Assembly: GCA_037043455.1 (NCBI GenBank)
Contig: JAWPHD010001817.1
Coordinates: 124,001 to 188,000 of the forward strand
Length of the DNA stretch: 64,000 nt
DNA from: Cyrtodaria siliqua
Lineage: Eukaryota; Mollusca; Bivalvia; Adapedonta; Hiatellidae
Direction: 5' to 3'
Shown: piece after piece, positions 9,401 to 20,588 of the stretch
Layout: every line of letters begins with the position of its first letter
Numbering within the stretch: the first letter of the stretch is position 1
Position numbers and translations under genes: made by a program
Notes under the pieces: model-generated
The model's database searches: none
What the model saw: only the letters and a program-made list of their open reading frames with translations
What the model was told of the DNA's origin: nothing

Positions 9401-10326
9401 TATATATCTGGTTTTAAGCCATATATCACCATAGAATTGAGTCAGTTGACATATTGTCAAGTTTATATCAAGAAAGTTAAGTGTGCTTGTTACATATTAG
9501 AATGTCACTTATTAAATGTTTATCTTGTGTCTGGATGATTTCTCACCCATTTTATTTTATTAACCATTTAGCAGTAATTTGTAGCTTAATAATTTAGACT
9601 AAACATGATTTGTCATAGCACAGGCACTTCCATGGGGCCTGTTAGCCTCTTCCATTGGGCCTGTTAGCCTCCTGTTGAGGAATTAAGTCACTATTTTACT
9701 ATTTAAAGTCATAAAGTTAAGTTTATCTCCATTTACTTAATTTTTCACCATAATGTTCATGATCCTTTAGGATCAACATAACAGGTGTAGGTGATGTCAT
9801 GAAAATATATTTATCTTATTCAAAATAAAGAAAAAAGAGAAGAATTACAGAGCATTTTGTGGGTTTCTGTCTGGCAAAATCATATTATTTTTTAAAATAA
9901 TGAATGCTGATGTTTAATTTAGCCCACATAGAGTAGAGGTAAATAATTTGTTACTATCGAAGGTATATAATATGGCAGTTTGTCATAACGACCGTCTAAA
10001 ACAATTGTAGAACACTTATCTCCTCTATTTCTCTCTGACTACACTGTATTAGGTCATATTTATTGACTACCTATTTAACTGTTGCGATTAAAGGACATGC
10101 AATTCGCCACAATTTTAAACACTTATTTTTTTTGGCCTTCAACATTTTACACCACTGGAAATAAATGGGTTTACTTTATTAAGAAATAAATTTTATCCAA
10201 ATTGGCTGTGTGATGCTTCTTGTCTCAAGGACGAATGTGTCAGGCTTCAAAGACGCTTCAGGCCAAGTTCATTTAATAAATAAGACTTGTATAAAAAAAA
10301 ATGCTGCTTCTCATCTGTCAATAATG
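9401..10326. other. Intergenic, no gene seen
   Basis: AT-rich DNA. One small doublet of GGGCCTGTTAGCCTC occurs near 9636-9673. The short open frame at 9356-9538 starts inside the 57-bp repeat and is not supported. Confidence 0.4.
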
Positions 10327-10576
10327 ATGCTAGCTTCACGGTAAAGTAAAGTTAACGGAATTATTGCCAGTGGTGTAATCGACCAGTACCATGCCAGCTT
10401 CACGGTAAAGTAAAGTAAACGGAATTATTTCCATTGATGTAATCGACCACTACCATGCTAGCTTCACGGTAAAGTAAAGTAAACGGATTATTGCCATTGG
10501 TGTAATCGACCACTAACATGCTAGCTTCACAGTAATGTAAATGGAATTATTGCCAGTGGTGTAATCGACCACTACA
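10327..10576 (+). repeat. 61-bp tandem repeat, four copies
   Basis: Each copy carries GCTAGCTTCACGGTAAAGTA, AACGGAATTATTGCCA and GTGTAATCGACCACTACCAT. The last unit is shortened. Confidence 0.85.
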
Positions 10577-11090
10577 AAAAGGGTGCAAGTTTTCTTTTTA
10601 AAACAATTAACATAAGAGTGATATCTTTTTTGTCAATGGGTGGAGATTGTCTTTACTAGTATACATACATTTATAAAGGAGATCGTGACCATATTTATAT
10701 TTTATGACACATGATAATGCAGTTTATGCAAGGATAAGATTAATGTTTGTTATAGATTAATATACACATAGATTTCAGCGATTCTGAGCTGGTTCCTTTA
10801 GAATTATTTTACCGTCCAATATATATGTTATATGACTGTGATAATAGATGTTCTGATTGGTTGATTCATTATTAGTAATATTTTTATGTTTTAAATGTAC
10901 CTGTCTCCATCTATTTTTAGATATTAAAGAAAAGCATCATTTCAAATTGTGTAATTGTTTTGTTGTGATTTCATTTTCCAAATGGCTGCAAAATATTGTA
11001 AGAAATGCATTGTACAAGAGTTAACCCATGAGCTGTACCGTTAATAAAAACTTTTCTATTTAAAGTCTCTGCACCCACCCCTCACCCCAG
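10577..11090. other. Intergenic, no feature seen
   Basis: AT-rich DNA with no supported gene or repeat. Confidence 0.4.
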
Positions 11091-11099
11091 TGGAATATT

Positions 11100-12085
11100 T
11101 CATGCCAACAATTATTTGAAAGCGAGAATCTCTTTCCATGCTGTCATAGATAAACTTATCAAGGGGCCCAAGAGGGCCTGTATTGCTCTACTGACTATAT
11201 GGCGTCTGATGGGCAACACGACAACGATATGTGCAACTAGGCTTGGTACTGATCATTCCTGTCAAGTTTCACTGAAATCCAGCCATAGGTTCAGGAAAAC
11301 TAGTCCAGATAAAGTTTGTGTATATGGGGCCATAATTGTGTCAAAAGAAAATCGGTAGAACTGATGGATTCTCCCAGAAATGTATCCTCAACTTATCATA
11401 TGGCCTTGTATCACCCAGCAGTTTTCAATTTGCAGATCCATTAGCAGTTTTTGACTTATGCTTCGGATAAGAATTACAAGTATAAAATTACAAAGGGCAA
11501 TAACTCTAATATGTATGAAAGTCTGCACTTCCTCTCATTGCCCTCTATCATTGTGGGAATTTTCATTGCAGACCCAGCAGTATTTTTGAATTTATGCTCC
11601 GGAAAACTATTTTAAGTATAAAACTACAAAGGGCAATAACTCTAATTTTAATGAAGACAGAGTTACGGTTTTTGCTCGCTGCACTTCCTCTCATTGCCCT
11701 CTATCATTGTGAATTTTCATTGCAGTCCCATCAGTGGTTTTGAAGTTATGCTCCTGCCAAAATTTTAAGTATAAAATTACAATGGGCAATAACTCTAATT
11801 TGAATGATGACAGAGTTACGGTTCTTGTACTATGCACTTACACTCATTGCCATTTATCGTTGTGTGAAGTTTCATTGTAGTCCCATTAGTAGTGTCCTCT
11901 TTCACTGTGTGACGTTTCACAGCAATCTCATAGGCAGTTTTCAGGTAAAACTCGGGGCAATAATTACAAGCAGAAAATTACAAAGGACAATAAAATTCGC
12001 TCATTGGCCCTATCATTATTTAAAGCGTCATTCCAGTCCCATTAGTTGCTTGCAAGCTCCGTCCAATTAACAGCTCAAAATTATA
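11100..12085 (+). repeat. Diverged mosaic repeat, about 170-bp units
   Basis: Units share AAATTACAAAGGGCAATAAC followed by TCTAATTT, then CTGCACTTCCTCTCATTGCC, CTATCATTGTG and TTTTCATTGCAGTCCCA. At least four decreasingly similar units are present. An inversely oriented relative lies at 18770-19290. Open frames inside are short and broken. Confidence 0.75.
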
Positions 12086-12131
12086 AAGAGCGATAACTCG
12101 AAATTGAATAGAGTTGTACGCCGGAACCCCC

Positions 12132-12166
12132 GCAAAGCTATTCAATAAGTGTCCATCTAACGGTTG
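12132..12166. repeat. Small hairpin
   Basis: AAGTGTCCATCTAAC and GTTAGACGGATACTT form an inverted pair with two mismatches. The same termini, AAGTGTCCTCTAAC, begin the larger hairpin at 14211, so this is probably a diverged or deleted relative. Confidence 0.5.
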
Positions 12167-12589
12167 TTAGACGGATACTTTTGAGCGCACGAAATCTTTA
12201 AGTAGACGCACGAGAGACACGCTCACGTGCATATCAATCCTCGGGCTAAGACCACACAAATGAAGACTGGACACTATATCCCCGTGTGTTTCATAAGTCT
12301 TACACACGTCGATATAAAGGCAGTGTTTCATTTGTTTAAAGGTTAAATAAATTAAAGCCATGTATTTTTTACATTTTTATTTGTATTTTAACAGCACAAT
12401 GGTCAAGATTAATTTCAGAAGATTGTGTAGCTTATGACGGAATCGTTATGGCGGGCTTTGTATCCTCTGATGTACATGTAGCTGTAATGATTTGTTGACG
12501 TAGACGTTGTTTATATGCCAGTATGGTGATGCTCCTGTCATATTCTTTCTGCAATTAGTTGCTCGTCGAATCCATCTTGGAACAATGTA

Positions 12590-12603
12590 GTTGCTATAGT
12601 AAC
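12590..12603. promoter_or_regulatory. X-box-like palindrome
   Basis: GTTGCTATAGTAAC matches the symmetrical RFX pattern GTTGCYATRGTAAC. It is isolated, 4.8 kb from the cluster at 7.3-7.8 kb, so chance is a fair alternative. Confidence 0.25.
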
Positions 12604-12627
12604 CTGTAATTGTTTAAATATAAAACA

Positions 12628-13200
12628 TGTCATTGTCTACATAAACTGTAACCATATAAGACTGCAACTTGCATGTAAAAATATTCAGGATTATCTGAGT
12701 TCTATTTCCCCTTTTATTAATGCATTTTCAACGGTATTACGAAAAGGGGTCATATTTCTGAAGGATTATGACCCATTTTGTGTAATCCCCTTGATATTGC
12801 ATTTGCAAAAGATAAACATTAGAATGTAAATAATATTAACCTTTTTTAGATGAAACTCACAGTTTAATATATTTACACATGTCTAGGCAGAGTTACCCTT
12901 AAATTATAAATACATACTTGATACACGTAACTATGTGAATTAGTCAATACACACATGACCTTGAGTATGACATTAGCCGAGTATGGATCAATACACATTT
13001 TTATCAAGTTCAAATTTATTATTCAAGTACAGTATAGCAGTGTCTAGATAAAAGTGTAAACATATTAAACTGCAAGTTACAAGTAAAATATTCTCGATTA
13101 TTTGAATTTTCATTTTTTTCTTTTGTTTATTTAACTTTCAACGGGATTTCGCAAAAGGGAACATTATCTTTATATATTATGTATACTTGCAAATATATGA
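12628..13200 (+). repeat. Diverged direct duplication, about 420-bp shift
   Basis: The first copy contains TAAACTGTAACCATATAAGA, CTGCAACTTGCATGTAAAA and TTTTCAACGGTATTACGAAA. The second, about 420 bp later, has GTAAACATATTAAACTGCAA, GTTACAAGTAAAATATTC and CTTTCAACGGGATTTCGCAA. No coding potential is seen. Confidence 0.6.
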
Positions 13201-13221
13201 ATTGTTAAAATGTCATGCGAC

Positions 13222-13292
13222 CACACACACACACACACACACACACACACCACACACACCACACACACTCTCTCTCTCTCTCTCTCTCTCTC
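13222..13292 (+). repeat. Compound (CA)n/(TC)n microsatellite
   Basis: An uninterrupted CA run, a few CACAC interruptions, then a TC run of about 15 repeats. Confidence 0.97.
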
Positions 13293-14210
13293 TACAACAA
13301 TAATTGTAAAAAGAAAAAGGTTAGAAAAAAATGGTTATACGTAAAAACCTGACAAAGTAAATGAATAAAAAAAAAGTAGAAGGAAATGGAAAAAATGTTT
13401 AGTTTGTCGTGCAATACCGCTGACCGCATTATTGTCCCTTTCGGAGTTATTAAAGTGGATATTAACCGGAGAAGTAAAATAATGGCATACATCAAATATT
13501 GCAAAATGGTGATTTACTATAATGTTCGGTAGAATTATTAAAATCAGAAAAAATAGACCAATACCTCTATAATAAATCTGTAAATCCAGTAGTTCAGCTC
13601 GTGTGCCTGGAGATTTACAGATACTGGTGGCACTAACGTATATGCGTAACTCTATGCTATTTCGTCTTGAAGTACTTTGTCGTTGCGCCAAAGTGTTCTT
13701 TTGAGTATTTTAGATGTTCTCGATTTTCTCATTATATCAACTTCATTATCACTCGACATTTTATTAAAAAAAAATCACACAAACTATCGGCAGCAACGAT
13801 TTGCAAAAAGACGCAATTACCCAAGTCGTCCCGTTTCCCCATTTCATCCATATTAAATTGACTCATTATGAGGTCATTATCCATATGAAATAAATCATCT
13901 TTGTCCTTTGTAATACACATTTCACTCAAAATTAAATCAATCTCAACATCAAACATGTCTTCTGAAATTTTTGTAGACGCTACCACGAGGAAAAGCACGT
14001 GGCGCGACAGCACGTCATTCCCGTGCATATCATGTGTGTTGTTATTTGGATTTGAATAGGCCAATGTAACATATTCTATACAAGATGTCAGATATATTTG
14101 CTTTTTTTAAAACATTAATAAGAACTGATTTTCAGTGGATCCATCACGTATATATTTAAAACAAGAACAGCAATTGTTCTACCCGGCGTACAAGTCAGAT
14201 ACACGTACTC
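13293..14210. other. Intergenic, two unconvincing minus-strand open frames
   Basis: Open frames of 118 and 110 codons overlap here on the minus strand. They show no recognisable domain, no convincing splice context and AT-driven composition. I do not call either a gene. Confidence 0.35.
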
Positions 14211-14365
14211 GTCTAACTACAAAAGTGTCCTCTAACAGACGTTAGGCGGGCGATTTGCTTGACCGAAAAACAAATATTTACTCGGCTTCGCCTCGTAATT
14301 ATTAGTTTTTCGGTCAAGCAAACTGTCCGTCTAACGTCTGTTAGAGGACACTTTTGTAGTTAGAC
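14211..14365. mobile_element. Near-perfect foldback (hairpin) element, 155 bp
   Basis: Arms of about 72 bp begin GTCTAACTACAAAAGTGTCC and pair with few mismatches to the sequence ending at 14365. The centre, CGGCTTCGCCTCG, is itself nearly palindromic. It encodes no protein. It is one of four long hairpins in the window, at least three of which have a CCTCGG- or GCCTCG-type core. Confidence 0.85.
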
Positions 14366-14544
14366 TCGTACTGTATCTATTACTTGTACCCATACGGCGA
14401 GGAGATACTCTGGAAGGCTTAACCTGAAAGGGCTCGCGTCGTTAGTTGATGGTGGGACGTTAAACCTCAGAATTACACACACACACACTGCAAAACACAA
14501 CGGCATGTGTTCTTTCATATTATTAATAAATATATGTTGAACCA

Positions 14545-14635
14545 ATAATTATGTTATTTAGGCTACTCGTGCGTTAAGATGTTTTGAAAAACCAATATCC
14601 GTTATCGTCAGATACATGATACCGCGACATATATT
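14545..14635 (+). repeat. Dispersed repeat pair, first copy
   Basis: TTATGTTATTTAGGCTACTC, GTGCGTTAAGATGTTTT and ATCCGTTATCGTCA recur in diverged form at about 15830-15915 (TGATGTTGTTTAGGTTAGTC, GTGTGTTAATATATGTTA, ATGATCGTCA). Confidence 0.5.
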
Positions 14636-15086
14636 ATTTTTTTTGGGGGTGTATGTGTTTTAGAGTATGAGATACTTGGTGACAATGCAGAAGTTTCGGA
14701 AATACAATCTATTTGTAGGAAATAGTTTTTTTCCCTGAAATTTCTCCTTTTCCTCAAGAAATCTGATATTCGTTTTCCGAGGCAGTAAAAATAAAATACA
14801 TTCCAATATGCATTTTCGTCATATATACATGAACTAGGATCCGGCATTTTAAGCTTAATTAATGTATTTTTATTTTGTGATTAAATGTCTTTTTGGCATT
14901 AACTAGTCTGTACTGAAATTATAAGCGATTTTCCAAAACGGAACATAAGTCATATACTTACCTTAAGATATCTCAAAAACCATGTCCGCGACCTAATATC
15001 TTTGAAGGTGAACTATGGTTAAAAAAGGCAGTTCATATTTGTTTACAAAATTCAAGAAAAAATGCAAGGAATAGCCTTAATGACTG

Positions 15087-15150
15087 CAATATTTCATATG
15101 TGTCGTGCTCGGCCGTTTCCAAAGGTCCATTATCATACTCTTTTTTTAAT
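15087..15150 (-). mobile_element. SINE/mosaic-repeat fragment, inverted copy
   Basis: Its reverse complement, with GAGTATGATAATGGACCTTT and CGGCCGAGCACGACACATA, matches 17018-17078 almost base for base. The GAGTATGATAATGGACCTTT portion occurs again near 17692. This is a piece of an interspersed element in opposite orientation. Confidence 0.75.
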
Positions 15151-15262
15151 GAGTTAACTTATGTGTTATTCTTTTAAAATATAAACACGTAAAGGACGGA
15201 AATGTTTTTCCGATGTGTTGCTAAGTGCTTGCTTGGAGATGTAGAGAAGCACGCAGTGGTAC

Positions 15263-15344
15263 GTAAATATTCAATAATGGTTGGTGTGTTATGTTTGTCA
15301 ACGCAATTATTTGTGTTTCATAAGTTACTGACATTGTCGCTTTC
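15263..15344 (+). mobile_element. Diverged right end of the TTAA MITE family
   Basis: GTAAATATTCAATAATGGTT and TTGTGTTTCATAAGTTACTG, then ACATTGTCGCTTTCAA, align with 837-927, the right end of the element at 448-923. The left end is not found, so this copy is truncated or decayed. Confidence 0.6.
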
Positions 15345-16200
15345 AATACCGAGACTGCTCCACATGAGTTTGACTGAAGCACGACATGCGCAGTGTAAAG
15401 CAGTACATACCGATTCGGTTGGTTCGATTCTGTAGGCTGAAAACCGATTGGCTAATCGTAAGGTCAATCTGACGTGACATCCAGACATCCAATGCAGTGT
15501 TGTCAGATCCTTAGTAGTGTTGAGTATCGTAGCGTGCTTTTAATGAGATTGCAACTCAAATAGTACCTGAAACAATACAGGGATGATGATGAAGAACATT
15601 AATGAACGTGACACAAATGACAAAATGAACCTGAAGGCATTTGCTATCTTATGTGTTACATGCAAATAAAACGTTAAACTGCATAAACGAATGTTTCAAT
15701 CAAGTTACCTTAGGGATTTGTTTCATAACACACATTTTAAATATCATTATTCTACGACAAATATATAGTCATTTTTGGAACACTAGCAACATATCCAAGG
15801 TGTATTTTATTAACAAACATACGCTGAAACAACAATGATGTTGTTTAGGTTAGTCGTGTGTTAATATATGTTATAAAAACTATATTCATGATCGTCAAAT
15901 TATACCGACATAATGCACAAGTTACTATATTAACCATTACAATGTATATACATAGCTAATAATTAATTATAACTATTTAAATTAATTAATAACAAATATT
16001 TCGTAAGAAAAGACGATTATATAAGGAAAATAACTTCCGTGGAACTTTTGCCGTAAACATAGCACAAAAAACACACTCGCAGTCGGGGCACTTGTTAGCG
16101 CAATGATCTACTCTAAAGAGGGACAAAAACATGAAAACATATAAGACAGGTGATAACTTGCATGTTTAACTTTAGTTGGACAATAGACTTCGAACATAAA
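15345..16200. other. Intergenic, no gene seen
   Basis: AT-rich sequence. Apart from the second copy of the small dispersed repeat near 15830-15915, no feature is recognised. Confidence 0.4.
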
Positions 16201-16210
16201 ACTAGGACAC

Positions 16211-16241
<31 letters not shown>

Positions 16242-16249
16242 TGTGTGTT
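16211..16249 (+). repeat. (TG)n microsatellite
   Basis: A TG run with one TATG interruption. Confidence 0.95.
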
Positions 16250-16284
16250 TTCTCGGGCGGAGTAAGATTTATACCTCTCATGAC

Positions 16285-16365
16285 TCATTAAAACCGAGCC
16301 TGCTACTTTGATATCTTTTTTGTGTTTGTTGCTTCCACAGGATCTCCTTTTCAGTATTTATTATA
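16285..16365 (+). repeat. Interspersed repeat segment, first copy
   Basis: Carries TCATTAAAACCGAGCCTGCT, TGTGTTTGTTGCTTCCACAG and GATCTCCTTTTCAGTATTTA. The same string of blocks is found at about 17810-17890, nested in a SINE-like sequence. Confidence 0.7.
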
Positions 16366-16663
16366 TTTCTCTTTAACACGTTCATCTATAGCACGTGGTG
16401 GTTTACAAATAATGCACTATTATTTCGTAGTACACTCGGTACATTTGCATTTGTAGAGATGTTAAAATTCCTCGTGCAAAATGTGTTTCAACTGAAAGAA
16501 GTAGATCAAATCTTATGCAAAAGTTTATCGCCATGTTAACCGTTGGGACAAATAAACATGTGTCCTAACATAAAATACAATCTAGATTTAAAACATAAAA
16601 TAACAGCGGACTAAAAATAATCGAAAATCAATCCTGTTACGTTTTTAAATGTACCGAGTATAT
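16366..16663. other. Intergenic, no feature seen
   Basis: Short AT-rich stretch without recognisable content. Confidence 0.4.
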
Positions 16664-16897
16664 GTCAGTAGAGTAGAGGCTTACCTTACAGATCTGTGTA
16701 TGTGTCAGTAGAGTAGACGCTTACCTTACAGATCTATGTATATATCAGTAGAGTAGACGCTTACCTTACAGATCTGTGTATATATCAGTAGAGTAGACGC
16801 TTACCTTACAGATCTGTGTATATATCAGTAGAGTAGACGCTTACGTTACAGATCTGTGTATATATCAGTAGAGTAGACGCTTACCTTACAGATCTGT
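16664..16897 (+). repeat. 40-bp tandem repeat, about six copies
   Basis: The unit is TCAGTAGAGTAGACGCTTAC followed by CTTACAGATCTGTGTATATA. Copies differ at only a few positions. Confidence 0.95.
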
Positions 16898-16903
16898 TTA
16901 AAT

Positions 16904-17078
16904 GCGTCTCAGTGACCGAATGGTTAACGACGTTACGTTGTAAACCTACGCATCGAATCCTACTGGGAGCTCGACTTGTAAGTGAGGAAGTAACGATTCT
17001 TACGGAGAAAAAAGGGGAGTATGATAATGGACCTTTGGAACGGCCGAGCACGACACATACGAAATATTGCAGTCTCGG
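16904..17078 (+). mobile_element. tRNA-derived SINE
   Basis: The head has TGACCGAATGG (A-box-like) and GCATCGAATCC (B-box-like), spaced as in a tRNA with a variable arm. The body continues with GAGTATGATAATGGACCTTT and ends near a tandem-duplicated module. The short open frame across it is a by-product. Confidence 0.65.
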
Positions 17079-17250
17079 TTTGATTGAGACTGTTCATGGG
17101 CGGTAGTGAAATATGCTAGCTACCGCTCACGGCCTCTAGCCCCGGGTTGAGCAGAACTCAATATTTGATTGAGACTGTTCATGAGCGGTAGTGAAACATG
17201 CTAGCTACCGCTCACGCCCTCTAGCCCCGGGTTGAGCAGAACTCAATATT
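17079..17250 (+). repeat. 85-bp module, tandemly duplicated
   Basis: Two copies, each with TTGATTGAGACTGTTCATG, a small hairpin GCGGTAG...CTACCGC and CTCTAGCCCCGGGTTGAGCA. They differ at about three positions, so the duplication is recent. Confidence 0.9.
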
Positions 17251-17610
17251 CATAAAATCAATAGCACAAAATGTTAACCATCCCGAAGATGGCATGCATA
17301 TGGCGGTGGACATGGAGTTTACGTCTTCCCCATGTCGTACGGCGTATGGTCCCAGTATCTAATAAAATGAAATGCCCCGAAGAGCGAAATAAACATAATG
17401 GAATTTAGTTAGGAGCAGCGGTTATGAAGCCTGCGTATACAAAGCAGACAACATATCCTATGAGTGGTTAAACAATACCCAGAGCCTTTTATCGGCCGGA
17501 GTAGTGGAACCACCGAATCAAAAATTAAGTAAGAAAACAAAAGAAATTGAAAATGTACCACCGATAACTAAATATAAGTATCGGGCTCAGCGATCTCCAA
17601 AGATCGAATG
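17251..17610. other. Intergenic, no gene seen
   Basis: Includes GATGGCATGCATATGGCGGT and similar moderately GC-rich sequence, but no coding frame or known repeat is supported. Confidence 0.35.
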
Positions 17611-17619
17611 AATAACAGT

Positions 17620-17935
17620 ACTGATTGCAAGCGCGGGGAGACGTTTACTGCCGCCACACTGCACAAGCAACGCTACTGTGCTATAAAAAAAGAGTATGAT
17701 AATGGACCTTTGGAAGGCGGGAGGTGTACAGTACTGGTTCTACCCAGGACAAGTGGGTGGTCTGCATCCACCACAAAACAAAATCGCCCGTCATATATAA
17801 CCTTGAACAGACTCAATAAAACCGAGTCTGTTATTTTTATCTCTTGTTTGTGTTTGTTGCTTCCAAGGGATCCACTTTTCAGTATTTATATACATGTGTT
17901 GAAAATGACGTAAAACACCATACAAACAAACAATA
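17620..17935 (+). mobile_element. SINE-like element with nested repeat
   Basis: Contains GAGTATGATAATGGACCTTT, GGTTCTACCCAGGACAAGTG, GGTCTGCATCCACCAC and the tail GAAAATGACGTAAAACACCA. Relative to the copy at 8180-8316, the block at about 17810-17890 (also present at 16285-16365) is inserted before the tail. Confidence 0.6.
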
Positions 17936-18110
17936 TGTTTCTTGTTAATTCTGGAAAATTGAGACAGTACGACCATTCGTAACTTCCGTTCTTACTATAA
18001 CATCTTAAACATAATTTACAAAGGTTTCCGAACAGTAAATCCGGTAATATTATATATGTCATGGTTAAAGTTCCCATTGTATAACGAGGTTTTTGATTGA
18101 TTATCATTTC
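17936..18110. other. Intergenic, no feature seen
   Basis: AT-rich spacer. Confidence 0.35.
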
Positions 18111-18300
18111 ATTTGGTCAAGGTCAGTGTTAGCATTACTATAGATAGAAAAACAAAGTGTTTGTCTTAATAGTAATAGAAATGAACGAAGAGGAAATTTC
18201 AGACATGTTCCTCAACATATGAATATGAGGCTTGATATTGCATTACAGGTTACTCTGGTCAAGGTTACTAGTGTCTCTAGTATATAACAAAGAAACAAAC
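18110..18300 (+). repeat. Diverged copy of the 130-bp intronic repeat family
   Basis: TTGGTCAAGGTCAGTGTTAG, TAATAGAAATGAACGA, GCTTGATATTGCATTACAGG and GGTCAAGGTTACTAGTG follow the same order as the units at 2930-3440, with low identity. Confidence 0.5.
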
Positions 18301-18769
18301 ATATTGCATTAAAGGTGGATTCCAAGATCCTTTGATACCATTTGTCTAACACGTTACATAGAACCATGATTTTAGTTCAGTAAGTTAACTTTCGTTTAAG
18401 GTGTCAACAGTCTAACATAAATGTTTCAGTGTATTTAAAGCTATTAACTGAAGAGACACATGTGTGTTCAACTATGTTCTGATATCGTTAGAACATTTGA
18501 GATTACTTGCTCGTGTCATTGTCACTGTTAATATAAACATATTTTTAGATTCCAGAGCCGCTACTGAGGGAGGGGCGGATATATCTGCATCCGGGAGCTC
18601 GTTTTACTCGTACTATCGCATTGACTCCTATGCGTGTTTTGAGGAAATCTGAGCCCCTCATATCAACAGATAAGGAAGTTGCCGCTTTGTCTTTCCGTAC
18701 AACTCGGGAACTACTCATGGGACTGCAATACAATTTCAAACAACGACATCTGGGCGATGAGAGGAAGTG
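18301..18769. other. Intergenic, no gene seen
   Basis: The short overlapping open frames on both strands near 18464-18740 show no domain and no splice support. Confidence 0.35.
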
Positions 18770-19295
18770 CTATGCATGACCAGCATAACTCTACCTTCAT
18801 TCATATTAGAGTTACTACCATTTGTAATATTATACTTATAATTATTTTCCAGAGCGGACCATAACCCAGAAACTACGTATGGTACTGCAGTGAAACTTCA
18901 CTTAATGGTACTTGAGATTCATAGCTCTATCTTCATTTGAAATATAGTGAATCCCTTTGTAATGTTATACTTATAAATCTTGTCCGGAGCATAACTCATT
19001 AACTACTTATGGGACTGCAATGAAACTTCACACAATGATGGAGGGCAATGAGTGGAAGTGCAGAAAACAAGAACTATAACTATTATCCTTTGTAATTATA
19101 TTCTCATAATTATAATTTGAGTTCGGGAACTTCATACAGTGATAGAGGGAGCGTAACTCGAAAACTACTAATTGGACTGCAATGAAACGTATGTATGTCG
19201 CTTTGTCTCTCTGTCTGTCTGTCTCGCTGTACGTCTGTCTCTCTGACAGTCTGTCTGTACGTCTGTCTGTACATCCGTCCGGCAGGTCCCGATAT
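18770..19295 (-). repeat. Diverged mosaic repeat ending in a CTGT-rich tract
   Basis: Blocks such as TTTGTAATATTATACTTATA, CCGGAGCATAACTCATTAAC and GACTGCAATGAAACTTCACA recur about every 130-150 bp. The right border is a (CTGT)n-like tract at about 19200-19280. It resembles the family at 11100-12085. The overlapping open frames in the CTGT tract are simple-sequence artefacts. Confidence 0.6.
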
Positions 19296-19905
19296 CTTGT
19301 TTTTAATATGTATGTGTTTGTTTTTGACCTCCATATCAGAAGATCTACATACATTTGTTATTCTGGACCGTTTTCCTTTACCTGTATACTTTATGTCATC
19401 TGATACAGCTTCATATTCATCCATCGGTCCCATAGATATGCATGTTACACGCAGACGATATTAATTACGTCATACATATTAAACTAAACCAATATGAAAA
19501 AGGCATTGCCTAAACGGGGATTTATCCACCCTATTTTATGATTGATTGATTGATCAACTGTTACTGTTCAATGGAATGAATCATTGTATGACGTTTTACA
19601 ATCCATTAACAATTTAATAATTTACGTACCGGGTTGGCATGGTGATCAGCAAATAATGAAAATGAATAACATGTTCTCGATCCCTATTTCCCGTTCATAT
19701 TTGGGTAACAAGCTCTACAGGCAGTTGGAAATGATGGCAGTTACCCATTACATTTGATCAGATACACATAGTGATAACCTATAGATGGTTCTCTACAACA
19801 ACTTATAACCTTAACTGAATAAAACATTTCCCATTGAAAAAAATAAGAAAAGAATAACACATTTTGAATAAACAGATGAATAAAGGTAAATAATCAGGAC
19901 TCGCC
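19296..19905. other. Intergenic, no gene seen
   Basis: AT-rich sequence with no supported feature. Confidence 0.4.
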
Positions 19906-20440
19906 ACAATGCCATATATGGACCACCACAATGCCATATATGGACCACCACAATGCCATATATGGACCATCACAATGCCATATATGGACCACCACAATGC
20001 CATATATGGACCACCACAATACCATATATGGACCACCACAATGCCATATATGGACCATTACAAAAACATCATGGTCATGGTCATGATGACTGTATGTAAG
20101 CCGTCTCACCACAATGCCATATATGGCTCACCACAATGCCATATATGGACCACCACAATGCCATATATGGACCATTACAGAAACATCATGGTCATGACGA
20201 CTGTATGTAAGCCGTCTCGCCACAGTGCCATATAAGGACCACCACAATGCCATATATGGACCACCACAATGCCATATATGGTCAACCACAATGCCATATA
20301 TGGACCACCACAATGCCATACATGGACCATTACAGAAACATCATCGTCATGGTCATGATGACTGTATGTAAGCCGTCTCATCACAATGCCATATATGGAC
20401 CATTACGGAAACATCATGGTCATGATGACTGTATGTAATC
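19905..20440 (+). repeat. 22-bp minisatellite of perfect CArG boxes with higher-order blocks
   Basis: The unit is CCATATATGG followed by ACCACCACAATG. CCATATATGG is a perfect palindromic CArG box, CC(A/T)6GG, the binding site of MADS-box SRF/MEF2-type factors. I count 14 copies of CCATATATGG, one CCATATAAGG and one degenerate CCATACATGG, arranged in four blocks (about 7, 3, 5 and 1). The blocks are separated by a second repeated module with ACATCATGGTCATG and ACTGTATGTAAGCCGTCTC. Because the unit is palindrome-rich, open frames appear on both strands; they are artefacts. Confidence 0.95.
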
Positions 20441-20588
20441 CGTCTGAAATACAGTTACATGTTTTGATTGAAACTAATTAAGTTATGGGATGGTTTTTCA
20501 AAACTAAAACAATTTACACTGCATGTTTCTGCTCCATACATCTGTAATATATGTATAAATTATGATGTATTAAAAAAAAGAAAGATAT

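Noticed and set aside
13335..14064. Minus-strand frames of 118 and 110 codons
   Set aside because: No domain, overlapping frames, AT-rich composition and no splice context.
19803..20438. Overlapping frames on both strands in the CArG array
   Set aside because: The palindrome-rich 22-bp unit lacks stops on both strands; peptides are simple repeats.
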